This document shows positions 1 to 6,512 of a DNA stretch of 10,568 nucleotides, one piece after another. A program made the translations under genes and the position numbers. Each line of letters starts with the position of its first letter. Within the stretch, counting starts at the first letter, position 1. The notes beneath the pieces were generated by a model. The model made no database searches. It saw only the letters and a program-made list of their open reading frames with translations, and was not told the DNA's origin. This stretch comes from CAZSLZ01 sp964607865 (GTDB lineage Bacteria; Vulcanimicrobiota; JAJTBE01; CAZSLZ01): NCBI GenBank assembly GCA_964607865.1, contig CAZSLZ010000119.1:1-10568 (forward strand), given 5' to 3'.

Positions 1-321
1 GGTCATGGAATCAAACAGGGCTGACTGTTGGAAAAGCATTCCAAATTTCTTTCTTACCCGGTAAAGGCCTTCCTGGCCCAATTTTAAAATCTCCTTGCCA
101 TCAATATATATTTCTCCGCTGTCGGGTTCTAATAACCTTATGATTGATCGAATCAGGGTGGACTTGCCCATTCCCGATAAGCCCATAATAACCAGGGTAT
201 CGCCGGCAGGTATATCCAGGTTGATGCTATCCAGAATTTTTCTGCCTCCCAGCTCCACGGTCAGGTTGCGGATTGAAATCTTAGGACCATTCGAGTTGTT
301 TCTTTTATTATCTGTAGCCAT
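1..321 (-). CDS. mlaF: ABC transporter ATPase, MlaF-type, 3' end cut by window
   Basis: This is the N-terminal 107 residues of an ABC ATP-binding subunit; the rest lies beyond position 1. The translation begins MATDNKRNNSNGPKISIRNL. It shows a Walker A loop GLSGMGKST at residues 47-55, an EPDSGEIYIDG turn near 65-75, and the Q-loop segment FGMLFQQSALFDSMT near 93-107. The 'MLFQQSALFDS' wording is characteristic of MlaF/Ttg2A ATPases, which power retrograde phospholipid transport at the inner membrane. Its ATG shares one base with the mlaE stop (TAATG), and a GGAGG lies inside the end of mlaE, so the two genes are translationally coupled. The signature motif, Walker B and any following mlaD (MCE) gene are outside the window. 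The ABC ATPase assignment is certain; the Mla subtype also rests on the neighbouring permease. Confidence 0.92.
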   Translation of the reverse strand, partial: MATDNKRNNSNGPKISIRNLTVELGGRKILDSINLDIPAGDTLVIMGLSGMGKSTLIRSIIRLLEPDSGEIYIDGKEILKLGQEGLYRVRKKFGMLFQQSALFDSMT

Positions 322-1127
322 TAAAAAGCTTTTCCTCCCATGGGAAATAATACTGCTGACAAGAAGAAGTTTGTTATAAATACTATAAGGATAGAGAAAA
401 CTACAGAACCGGTGGTGGCGGTACCCACACCGGCAGCTCCGCCCCGGGTGTTAATCCCCTGGTAACAGGAAATCAGGGAAATTTCTATGCCAAAAATTAA
501 AGACTTGAGCATACCCTTATAAATATCCTGGCTTTCCATCAGGTCCTTGATGCTGTCGAAAAATACCTTGTAAGGAATATTTGCTGTCATTTTTGCCACA
601 TAGGCTCCCCCCAGCGTGCCTGCCAGCATGGCAAAAAGACACAGAATTGGAAGCATAAAGGAACCTGCAACTACCCTGGGCACCACAAGATATTTGATGG
701 GGCTTACAGCCATAGCTTCCAAAGCGTCTATCTGTTCGGTAACCTTCATAGAGCCCAACTCTGCTGTAATGGCAGAACCTGCCCGGCCTGCCACGGTCAC
801 AGCTGTGATCATGGGGCCCAACTCCCGCGCCATGGAGATTGCCACTCCAAGGCCTACAAAACGGGCAGCTCCGAATTTGGCTGCCTGCGAAGCCAGTTGC
901 AGAGAAATCACAGCTCCGGTAAAAGCTGTGGTTATCAGGACGATGCTGGTGGAATTTACCCCCAGGATTGCCGCCTGTTCTATTATTAATTTGACTCTCA
1001 GAATGGCGCCTCTGCCCAGCCACTTTATAACTTCCCAGAATAATATGGCCAGGCCTCCGATGTATTGGAAGAACGACAGCGTAGCGCTGCCAACAAGTTC
1101 TATGCCGGAAACTATTGATTTTTTCAT
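321..1127 (-). CDS. mlaE: MlaE-family ABC permease (phospholipid transport)
   Basis: This 268-residue integral membrane protein has the usual MlaE length (about 260). The diagnostic block is MARELGPMITAVTVAGRAGS at residues 99-118, continuing through AELGSMKVTEQIDALEAMAV to about 141. A second signature, NTRGGAAGVGTATTGSVV (about 226-243), corresponds to the GAEGVGRATT motif of MlaE. Hydrophobic segments lie near 20-35, 60-80, 150-175, 205-222 and 240-262. In E. coli, MlaE forms the inner-membrane channel of MlaFEDB, which moves glycerophospholipids between outer and inner membranes. Here it is followed with a 1-nt overlap by the MlaF ATPase. It lies 78 nt downstream of the FHA gene, the largest gap in this part of the operon. 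An AAGGA lies about 13 nt before the ATG, a rather long spacing. The family call is secure; direction of transport and partners are inferred. Confidence 0.95.
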   Translation of the reverse strand: MKKSIVSGIELVGSATLSFFQYIGGLAILFWEVIKWLGRGAILRVKLIIEQAAILGVNSTSIVLITTAFTGAVISLQLASQAAKFGAARFVGLGVAISMARELGPMITAVTVAGRAGSAITAELGSMKVTEQIDALEAMAVSPIKYLVVPRVVAGSFMLPILCLFAMLAGTLGGAYVAKMTANIPYKVFFDSIKDLMESQDIYKGMLKSLIFGIEISLISCYQGINTRGGAAGVGTATTGSVVFSILIVFITNFFLSAVLFPMGGKAF

Positions 1128-1205
1128 TTATAATCAGCTTCCTTAACAATCAAGTTTTTGAGCCGGAAAAACCAGCTTCTTTAAATTATTTGTCTAAATA
1201 TACTT

Positions 1206-2024
1206 TTATCCTTTTTCAGGATTCTGAGGTTTTGTACCTGTTCCGGGGTTGGTGGAATCTCCCTCTTCATCCTTGTCATTCCCTGTTTGCTGCCCCGGAA
1301 TGTAGGTCTGTTCACCTATATCTGAGATATCTTTCAACCGGGATTTTCTCTTTCCATTGCCGGTAATCCGGGAGCCGGTTCCAGTGCCAACCCGTGACCC
1401 TGTGGAAATATGTGTATCCATATCTTCCACTTCAATATCCACATCCAGGCTTATGTCGCCTTCAGCTTCTGGTATAACCTGGTTTATGTTTTCGCAACTG
1501 AATACAAACTTGGCTTCTCCGAAGGTAATTAAATCCCCGTCTTTCAGGTAAGATTCTTCCACTCTTTCGTTATTCAAAAATGTCCCGTTTCTGCTATCCA
1601 GGTCTCTGAGCAGAAAGCCCCCCGGAAGAGCGGTTATCTGGGCGTGTTTCTTGGATATGGAAATATCATTAACCAGAATATCCGACTGCACGTCCCGGCC
1701 TATGGTCATTAATTTTCTTATCAGGGGAAAACCTGCCTGGTTTGCGTCCCCTGAGGGTTTCAGCCAGGCATATGCCTTGCCTGAACCCTTCTTCTTGGGC
1801 ATTATTATTGGCTCTTCCTCATTATCTTTATCCTCTGTAAGTTTCAGCGCCCTGCCCACAAACAGGGAAACAAATATTACAATGATTATATAAAATAGAA
1901 TTATTATATCAATAGTTCCCCTGGAAACCGCAGAATTCTTTAAAATGGTATCTATTAAATATATACCCAACCCCAGAACCAGGATTGCAGTAAAAAAGAA
2001 ACCGAAAAGTCGCTTGAATAACAT
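1206..2024 (-). CDS. Membrane-anchored FHA-domain protein (phosphothreonine reader)
   Basis: The 272-residue protein begins with two predicted TM helices (about 6-25 and 38-57), followed by an acidic linker. An FHA domain spans about 100-175. The canonical FHA residues are visible: IGR at 108-110, SISKKHAQI from 122, and DLDSRNGTFLNNERV from 141. These are the Gly-Arg, Ser-x-x-His and Asn-Gly-Thr positions that bind phosphothreonine. The C-terminal tail (about 190-272) is low-complexity and rich in Ser, Thr and Gly, with a basic patch GKRKSRL and an EQTYIPG segment. It ends acidic and looks disordered, so it could be a phospho-acceptor. The ATG abuts the kinase stop codon with no gap (TAAATG), and its AGGAGG lies inside the last kinase codons. 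This coupling strongly suggests it reads the product of the adjacent kinase. Whether it acts on MlaEF is inference. Confidence 0.93.
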   Translation of the reverse strand: MLFKRLFGFFFTAILVLGLGIYLIDTILKNSAVSRGTIDIIILFYIIIVIFVSLFVGRALKLTEDKDNEEEPIIMPKKKGSGKAYAWLKPSGDANQAGFPLIRKLMTIGRDVQSDILVNDISISKKHAQITALPGGFLLRDLDSRNGTFLNNERVEESYLKDGDLITFGEAKFVFSCENINQVIPEAEGDISLDVDIEVEDMDTHISTGSRVGTGTGSRITGNGKRKSRLKDISDIGEQTYIPGQQTGNDKDEEGDSTNPGTGTKPQNPEKG

Positions 2025-4454
2025 TTATATTTTCAGACCTCCTACTTTCTTCCAGGCTGTCCCGTCACTTTTTATAATTGTCCATTCTCCAGGCATTTTT
2101 ACTTTTTCTTCTGCTGTAATTTCATCCTTATAAACAACCGCCCCGTTAATTCCGGTTCTTATCATACTTTTTAACAATTTTTCCGGGCCCGGCGAACTCA
2201 GGGAAGAAGAAATGGCGGCGGATGTCAGCCCGTCTGTATTGCCCAATACCTCCAACCCCCATAACATATCAGCAGCCACCAGGCTATTTGTATCGGGCAA
2301 AATCCCGCTGAAACTGTTTTCATAACCTGCCACAAAATTAAATAAATCTGAATTCTCACAACAGTAAATATAAGGAGTGGCGGAAAACAGGGTTAGAGAT
2401 GCCACCCCGGAATCAACATATGAATTGTCTATGGAATCCACAGGTAAATAAACAGGGGCGGTGATTCCCTTTTTCTTTATCTGGTTTAACAAATAAGATA
2501 TTTGAGAAGTATCACCGGCAATCAAAATCCCCTGGTTTTCCTGGCGGGCAATCTGGTCTAGAGTGGTGTCAAATTCCAGTTTATGCCCCTGATAGGAAAA
2601 AAGGCTGATGATGTTTCCCGGTTTTTCCAGTGAACGGGCTGTATCCTGGGCATCCTTTTCGTATTTTGAATCGTAAATTATGGAAATATTTTTATATTTC
2701 TTTTCTGTCATTGCTTTGGCCAATGCTTTTAACTGGGAGCTCAGGCCCAGGGGATTAAAATTCACCAGAAAATTCTGGGTTTCACTTCCCGGGCTATACA
2801 TAAAACCGGGAATTCCCCAGTTTTTAACAATTCTGCTCACAGCTTCCAGGTTTTCATTGCTCAATAATAAGAACAAAACTACCGGGGAATTTTCCCGCGC
2901 CGCCTCTATATCAGGCGGCTCGGATATATATGTTACCGGTAAGATTAACAGTTTTTTTCCCTGTATGCCCCCCTGCAGGTTGATTTTTTGCTGGTTCAGG
3001 GCAATTCCCCGTAAAAAATTATGGATACTGCCAGCTGGCAACTTATCGTCGGTTATTACAGAAACGTTAACAGTGTCTGTTTTTGCCATCTTCACATACA
3101 AATTATTCAAGTAAATCAGAGGCAAAGGGTTTCCGGGTTCTTCACTTCTCATCCGCCTGAAAATTTGCAAAGCTTTCTTGAATCCTCCGCTGGAATACAG
3201 GCTTTTACCCCGCCCCAGCAAATCGGGTTCATCACCGGTGGGCTCGGCAGTGGGGCTGGTTGCAGGCTGGCCGGAGGGTGTAATAAAATCAATTATTGCC
3301 GGGTAGTATGAATATATAAGAAAGCCAAAACCCGCCACCAATAGAATAATTACCAGGGCAAGAATCGGAAACCTTTTTCTGGCTCCATTTGTTTTTACCG
3401 GTTTTTCCCCGGCCTTCACTTTTTCAGGTTCTTTTTCCGCCTCTCCGGGTTTTGACGGTTCATTTTTGTCCAACTGCTCCGGTTGCTCTCCCTGGGGAAG
3501 AGGCATAAAATTAGTTTTTACCGGGGTTTGAAGCTCATTTTCCCCTTCGAACCGGGGGGTATTTGGAACAGTCAGGTTCCCCGGAGTCTTCACACCATGA
3601 GGGACTGCGGGAGTATTGGCAGGGGTGGCAAGAGTGGTGCGTTTCTGGTCCACCAGCTCCTGTAAATCTTTTTTCATATCAAGAATTGTTTCATAACGCT
3701 TGTCGGGATCCAACTGGGTAGCTTTTTCCACAATTGAAATCATTTTTGATGATACATTGGGGTTGAAAGCTTTTATCGGAGGCAGTTGAAAAGGAGTGTC
3801 AGAGGCTGCCGGGTCCCTGCCGGTGAGCAGATGGTGCATAGTAACCCCCAGAGAATAAATGTCTGAACGAGGATCCGTCTGCCCGCTGTATTGTTCCGGT
3901 GGCGAATAGCCCGGCGAACCAATGCGCAGGGTATCGCCCTTCTTTGCCGGGTTGAAATGCCGGGCAATGCCAAAATCTATCAGTTTTACCGAACCGCCGC
4001 TGAGCATAATATTGGCGGGTTTTATATCCCTGAAGATAATGGGTTTTTCCTGGCAATGCAAATAATATAAAACCGTGGCGGTCTGAATCGCCCATTTTGC
4101 CACCTGTTCATCAGAAAATGGTTTGTTACCCCTCTTTTCAAGTAACCGCCCCAGATCTTCCCCTTTTATATACTGCATAATCAAATAATATTTGCCTTCC
4201 TGGGCAAAATAATCTATGACCCGGGGCAAATTTACATGATCCAGGGTGGCAAGCATATTGGCTTCCTGCTCAAAATGTTTCTTCGCCAAGGCCTGATCCC
4301 GGGGGTCGGTATATTGCGCCACCATCTCCTTCGCGACCCATTTCTTACCTTTCAGCCGTAAATCTTTCAAAAGGTAAACATTACTCTGGCCACCCTGCCC
4401 CAGAGGTTTAATAACCTTATATCTGTTTCCCAATATATAACCGGCTTTTAACAT
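2025..4454 (-). CDS. Receptor-type Ser/Thr kinase with extracytoplasmic substrate-binding-protein domain
   Basis: This 809-residue protein has a cytoplasmic Hanks kinase domain (about 10-268). It keeps the active-site elements: glycine loop GQGGQSNVY (19-27), Lys42 in WVAKEM, FRDIKPANIM with catalytic Asp143, Lys145 and Asn148 (Phe replaces His of HRD), DFG at 160-162, SPPEQ at 184-188, and the F-helix Asp198 in SDIYSLG. A linker (275-360) carries several Thr-Pro pairs, likely phosphosites. One TM helix (about 362-383) follows. Outside there is a single TPR-like helical hairpin (about 411-457) and then a type-1 periplasmic-binding fold (about 460-790). The INLQGGIQGKKLLIL stretch matches the IN..GGI.G.KL motif of Leu/Ile/Val-binding proteins. 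Kinase/substrate-binding fusions are known in cyanobacteria and other phyla. It probably senses a small extracytoplasmic ligand. The start has AAGGA 9 nt upstream and lies 16 nt after the pseudokinase. Confidence 0.94.
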   Translation of the reverse strand: MLKAGYILGNRYKVIKPLGQGGQSNVYLLKDLRLKGKKWVAKEMVAQYTDPRDQALAKKHFEQEANMLATLDHVNLPRVIDYFAQEGKYYLIMQYIKGEDLGRLLEKRGNKPFSDEQVAKWAIQTATVLYYLHCQEKPIIFRDIKPANIMLSGGSVKLIDFGIARHFNPAKKGDTLRIGSPGYSPPEQYSGQTDPRSDIYSLGVTMHHLLTGRDPAASDTPFQLPPIKAFNPNVSSKMISIVEKATQLDPDKRYETILDMKKDLQELVDQKRTTLATPANTPAVPHGVKTPGNLTVPNTPRFEGENELQTPVKTNFMPLPQGEQPEQLDKNEPSKPGEAEKEPEKVKAGEKPVKTNGARKRFPILALVIILLVAGFGFLIYSYYPAIIDFITPSGQPATSPTAEPTGDEPDLLGRGKSLYSSGGFKKALQIFRRMRSEEPGNPLPLIYLNNLYVKMAKTDTVNVSVITDDKLPAGSIHNFLRGIALNQQKINLQGGIQGKKLLILPVTYISEPPDIEAARENSPVVLFLLLSNENLEAVSRIVKNWGIPGFMYSPGSETQNFLVNFNPLGLSSQLKALAKAMTEKKYKNISIIYDSKYEKDAQDTARSLEKPGNIISLFSYQGHKLEFDTTLDQIARQENQGILIAGDTSQISYLLNQIKKKGITAPVYLPVDSIDNSYVDSGVASLTLFSATPYIYCCENSDLFNFVAGYENSFSGILPDTNSLVAADMLWGLEVLGNTDGLTSAAISSSLSSPGPEKLLKSMIRTGINGAVVYKDEITAEEKVKMPGEWTIIKSDGTAWKKVGGLKI

Positions 4455-4470
4455 TCAATTATTTCCTTGC

Positions 4471-5466
4471 TCACAAAAAATATTTATACAATACAAATAA
4501 TATGGTCCCCAACAGCATGAGTATTACAAAAATAAGAAAAAAACTGACTTTTTCCCCTTCTTCGGTTTCCTTTATTACAGTGGGTTTTTTGGTGTTCTTT
4601 TTTTCGTTATTTTTAGCGGTATCTTCCTCGGGGACAACAAAAGACTGGTTCTTCAGAAAATATTCCAGGCTTTTCTTCATTTCTTTCAGGCTGCGGAAAC
4701 GTTTTTCCGGGTCGTTGCTGGTAGCTTTCTTTATAATCTTTCTTGTCGCCTGGGAGACTTCCGGGTTGAATTCTTCCACCGGGGGAAGGTTGAAAAGGTT
4801 CTGGGCAGGGTTCTGGCAGGTCAGCATGTGGAAAATTATCGCCCCCAGGCTGTAAACCAGAGACTTTTCGTCAAATTCACCGGCCTCGTCAAACAATTCG
4901 GGAGATGCATAATCCATGCATCCTATATTCCGAAGCCTGTCGGGGTTGGTTTCGGTCTGAAATATTGTTGCCAGCCCCAGATCAACAATTTTTACGTTTC
5001 CTTCGTTGTCAAGCAGAATATTCAAAAGAGAGAGTTCCCGGAAAAACACAGCCGAAAATTTCTTCTTATATAAATAATGAAGCACATCAGCCAGTTGGGT
5101 GGCCCAGTAAATGACATCTCTTTCCCTCAGCCCTCCGGGCCTTCTCATTAAATCGCGCAGGGCGTAAGCTGGTATGAATTCCCTTAATATGTAAAGATTC
5201 TTGCCCTCGACAAAATAATCTATGAACCGGGCAAGATGGGGATGGCTTAAAGAACAGAGCCTGAGAAACTCTTTCTTGAACTGGGAAAGCATGTTCTGCC
5301 TTTCGTACTCGTTCATGGCAAGAAATTTCATTTCTTTCAGTGCCCAGATGTTTCCCACCATGTGAATATCATCCACGGCATAAACATTGGTTAGTTTACT
5401 CTGAAAAAGCACCCTGGATACCCGGTATCGATTTTGTAAAATTGTCCCGATTTCTAAGGTAGGCAT
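4471..5466 (-). CDS. Membrane-anchored Hanks-type pseudokinase
   Basis: This 331-residue protein has a kinase fold (about 8-272), a charged Lys/Glu linker, and a C-terminal TM helix (about 309-327) with almost nothing beyond it. It is clearly paralogous to the next gene: both share the RYxV start, an NxYAxD/NVYLL strand, an LPPxxxFNPxVS segment and a DPxKR...MKKxL end. Key catalytic features are lost. The glycine loop is LFQSKLTNVY without glycines. HRD has become FFRE, so the catalytic Asp is Glu144. The Lys of KPxN is Ser146. DFG is DLG (162-164). The F-helix Asp is replaced (KSLVYSLG). Lys44 of the VAIK position, Asn149 and SPE remain. It is therefore probably a non-catalytic regulator or scaffold of the neighbouring active kinase. 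GGAG lies 4-5 nt before the ATG. The 124 nt separating it from fpg contain no clear terminator or promoter. Confidence 0.9.
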   Translation of the reverse strand: MPTLEIGTILQNRYRVSRVLFQSKLTNVYAVDDIHMVGNIWALKEMKFLAMNEYERQNMLSQFKKEFLRLCSLSHPHLARFIDYFVEGKNLYILREFIPAYALRDLMRRPGGLRERDVIYWATQLADVLHYLYKKKFSAVFFRELSLLNILLDNEGNVKIVDLGLATIFQTETNPDRLRNIGCMDYASPELFDEAGEFDEKSLVYSLGAIIFHMLTCQNPAQNLFNLPPVEEFNPEVSQATRKIIKKATSNDPEKRFRSLKEMKKSLEYFLKNQSFVVPEEDTAKNNEKKNTKKPTVIKETEEGEKVSFFLIFVILMLLGTILFVLYKYFL

Positions 5467-5590
5467 CTTACTCCGTTTCCCTTTCCTGAACCTTGAATTT
5501 TCTTGTTTTTATACAAAAATCCTGCAATTCAGAAGGAGCGGTGCCAGGCGAACAATCATGATGGATTATATTGAATTCTTCCAGCTTAAG

Positions 5591-6361
5591 TTATTTCTGG
5601 TGCTGGGTACAATATAAAGTGGGCCTGCCCCCGAACCGGGTTTTCTTTATATCTCCACCGCATATGGGACATTCTCTTTCTTCTCTGCCGCCAAGCAGGT
5701 AGTCACTGGGTAAGGAATTGGGGTCTGCATTGTGTTTTAACGCAGTTTTTATAACATCGTTCATGGATTTAAAAATTTCTTCGAGGTGCTCTTCATTCAA
5801 ATCGGAAATCTTGTGTTGAGGTTTTATTTCTGTATGAAACAAAATTTCATCCGCATAGACATTACCCAGCCCTGCCAGGGTATGCTGATTCATCAGGGCG
5901 TTTTTTATTGAACCCCGCTTGTTTTGGAGTATTTTTTTGAATTCTTCCATGGAAACAGCCTGGGCATCAGGGCCCAGCCCCTGTTCCTTTATATATGAGT
6001 CTTTATCATCGGTTATATCCACCTTGCCGAGTTTTCGAATGTTGATGTAAGCAAAATTGCCTCCGTCTTCCAACTCCAATATAAACTTGCTGTGTTCGGG
6101 GAATCCCTCTTTGCTATAGTGGAAATTACCGGTCATTCCGAAATGAAGCACCAGGTAATAACCATCGCTGATTTCCAGAAACAGATATTTTCCATATCGT
6201 GAAGCTTCCTTTAATTTATTATGAAGAAGGTGTCTTCTAAGAGTCGATTCAGAAACCTGAAAAACTCCTTCACCTCTTATTTTTACAGTTTCAATGGTTT
6301 TATCCAGGGCGTTTTCCTGGGCGAATTTCTTCATATTTTCAACGTCGGGAAGTTCCGGCAT
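5591..6361 (-). CDS. mutM: Formamidopyrimidine-DNA glycosylase (Fpg/MutM)
   Basis: This base-excision repair enzyme removes oxidised purines and nicks at abasic sites. The start is set at the ATG giving MPELPDVE, because Fpg needs Pro as its mature N-terminus to form the Schiff base. An in-frame GTG three codons upstream (6370) lies inside the AGAGGTG ribosome-binding site, which is correctly spaced for this ATG. The 256-residue product keeps Pro2, Glu3, Lys58 (SRYGKYL), the Met wedge in FGMTG, Arg109, the MNQHTLAGLGNVYADE helix-two-turn-helix segment, and a C-terminal zinc finger with GGRPTLY. Two oddities stand out. The fourth zinc ligand is His254 rather than Cys (CPIC…CTQH), and the usual RRFG/RKFG loop reads RKLG, with Leu111 at the normal Phe wedge position. 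It may be cotranscribed with, but is functionally separate from, the kinase genes. Confidence 0.92.
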   Translation of the reverse strand: MPELPDVENMKKFAQENALDKTIETVKIRGEGVFQVSESTLRRHLLHNKLKEASRYGKYLFLEISDGYYLVLHFGMTGNFHYSKEGFPEHSKFILELEDGGNFAYINIRKLGKVDITDDKDSYIKEQGLGPDAQAVSMEEFKKILQNKRGSIKNALMNQHTLAGLGNVYADEILFHTEIKPQHKISDLNEEHLEEIFKSMNDVIKTALKHNADPNSLPSDYLLGGREERECPICGGDIKKTRFGGRPTLYCTQHQK

Positions 6362-6370
6362 TTTTATCAC

Positions 6371-6404
6371 CTCTTGAAATAAAAGCTATTATTCACTTCA
6401 AGAG
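6371..6404 (-). promoter_or_regulatory. Leader hairpin overlapping the fpg ribosome-binding site
   Basis: In the fpg transcript, CUCUUGAAGUGAA (6404-6392) can pair with UUUAUUUCAAGAG (6383-6371). This gives a 13-bp stem with two G·U pairs and an 8-nt loop. The outer eight pairs are perfect. The 3' arm ends in the AGAG of the AGAGGUG Shine-Dalgarno sequence, so folding would hide half of it. The position and A/U-rich stem suggest translational control, for example temperature- or accessibility-dependent. No function is proven. Confidence 0.5.
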
Positions 6405-6512
6405 TTTCCATGTCAGAAATCCATGTTTATGTTACAGGAATTTTTTTTAATACTTACTGTTTAACTAACTGGTTAATTTTTAAGACAAAATTCTGTATTA
6501 AGGGGGTTTCAA

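Noticed and set aside
616..1146. 176-codon open frame antisense to mlaE
   Set aside because: It lies wholly opposite a conserved gene, has no ribosome-binding site and reads as composition noise.
517..1149. Long open frame in another register across mlaE, on the same strand
   Set aside because: The translation is rich in His, Arg, Ser and Cys with no family likeness, and the overlapping frame is an unambiguous MlaE.
1161..1177. Small hairpin AGCCGG-aaaaa-CCAGCT between the FHA gene and mlaE as a terminator
   Set aside because: The stem is only 6 bp including one G·T pair, and no T run follows it in the direction of transcription.
6368..6370. GTG as the fpg start, giving MIKMPELP
   Set aside because: Fpg chemistry requires Pro as the second encoded residue, and this GTG is part of the AGAGGTG ribosome-binding site for the ATG at 6361.
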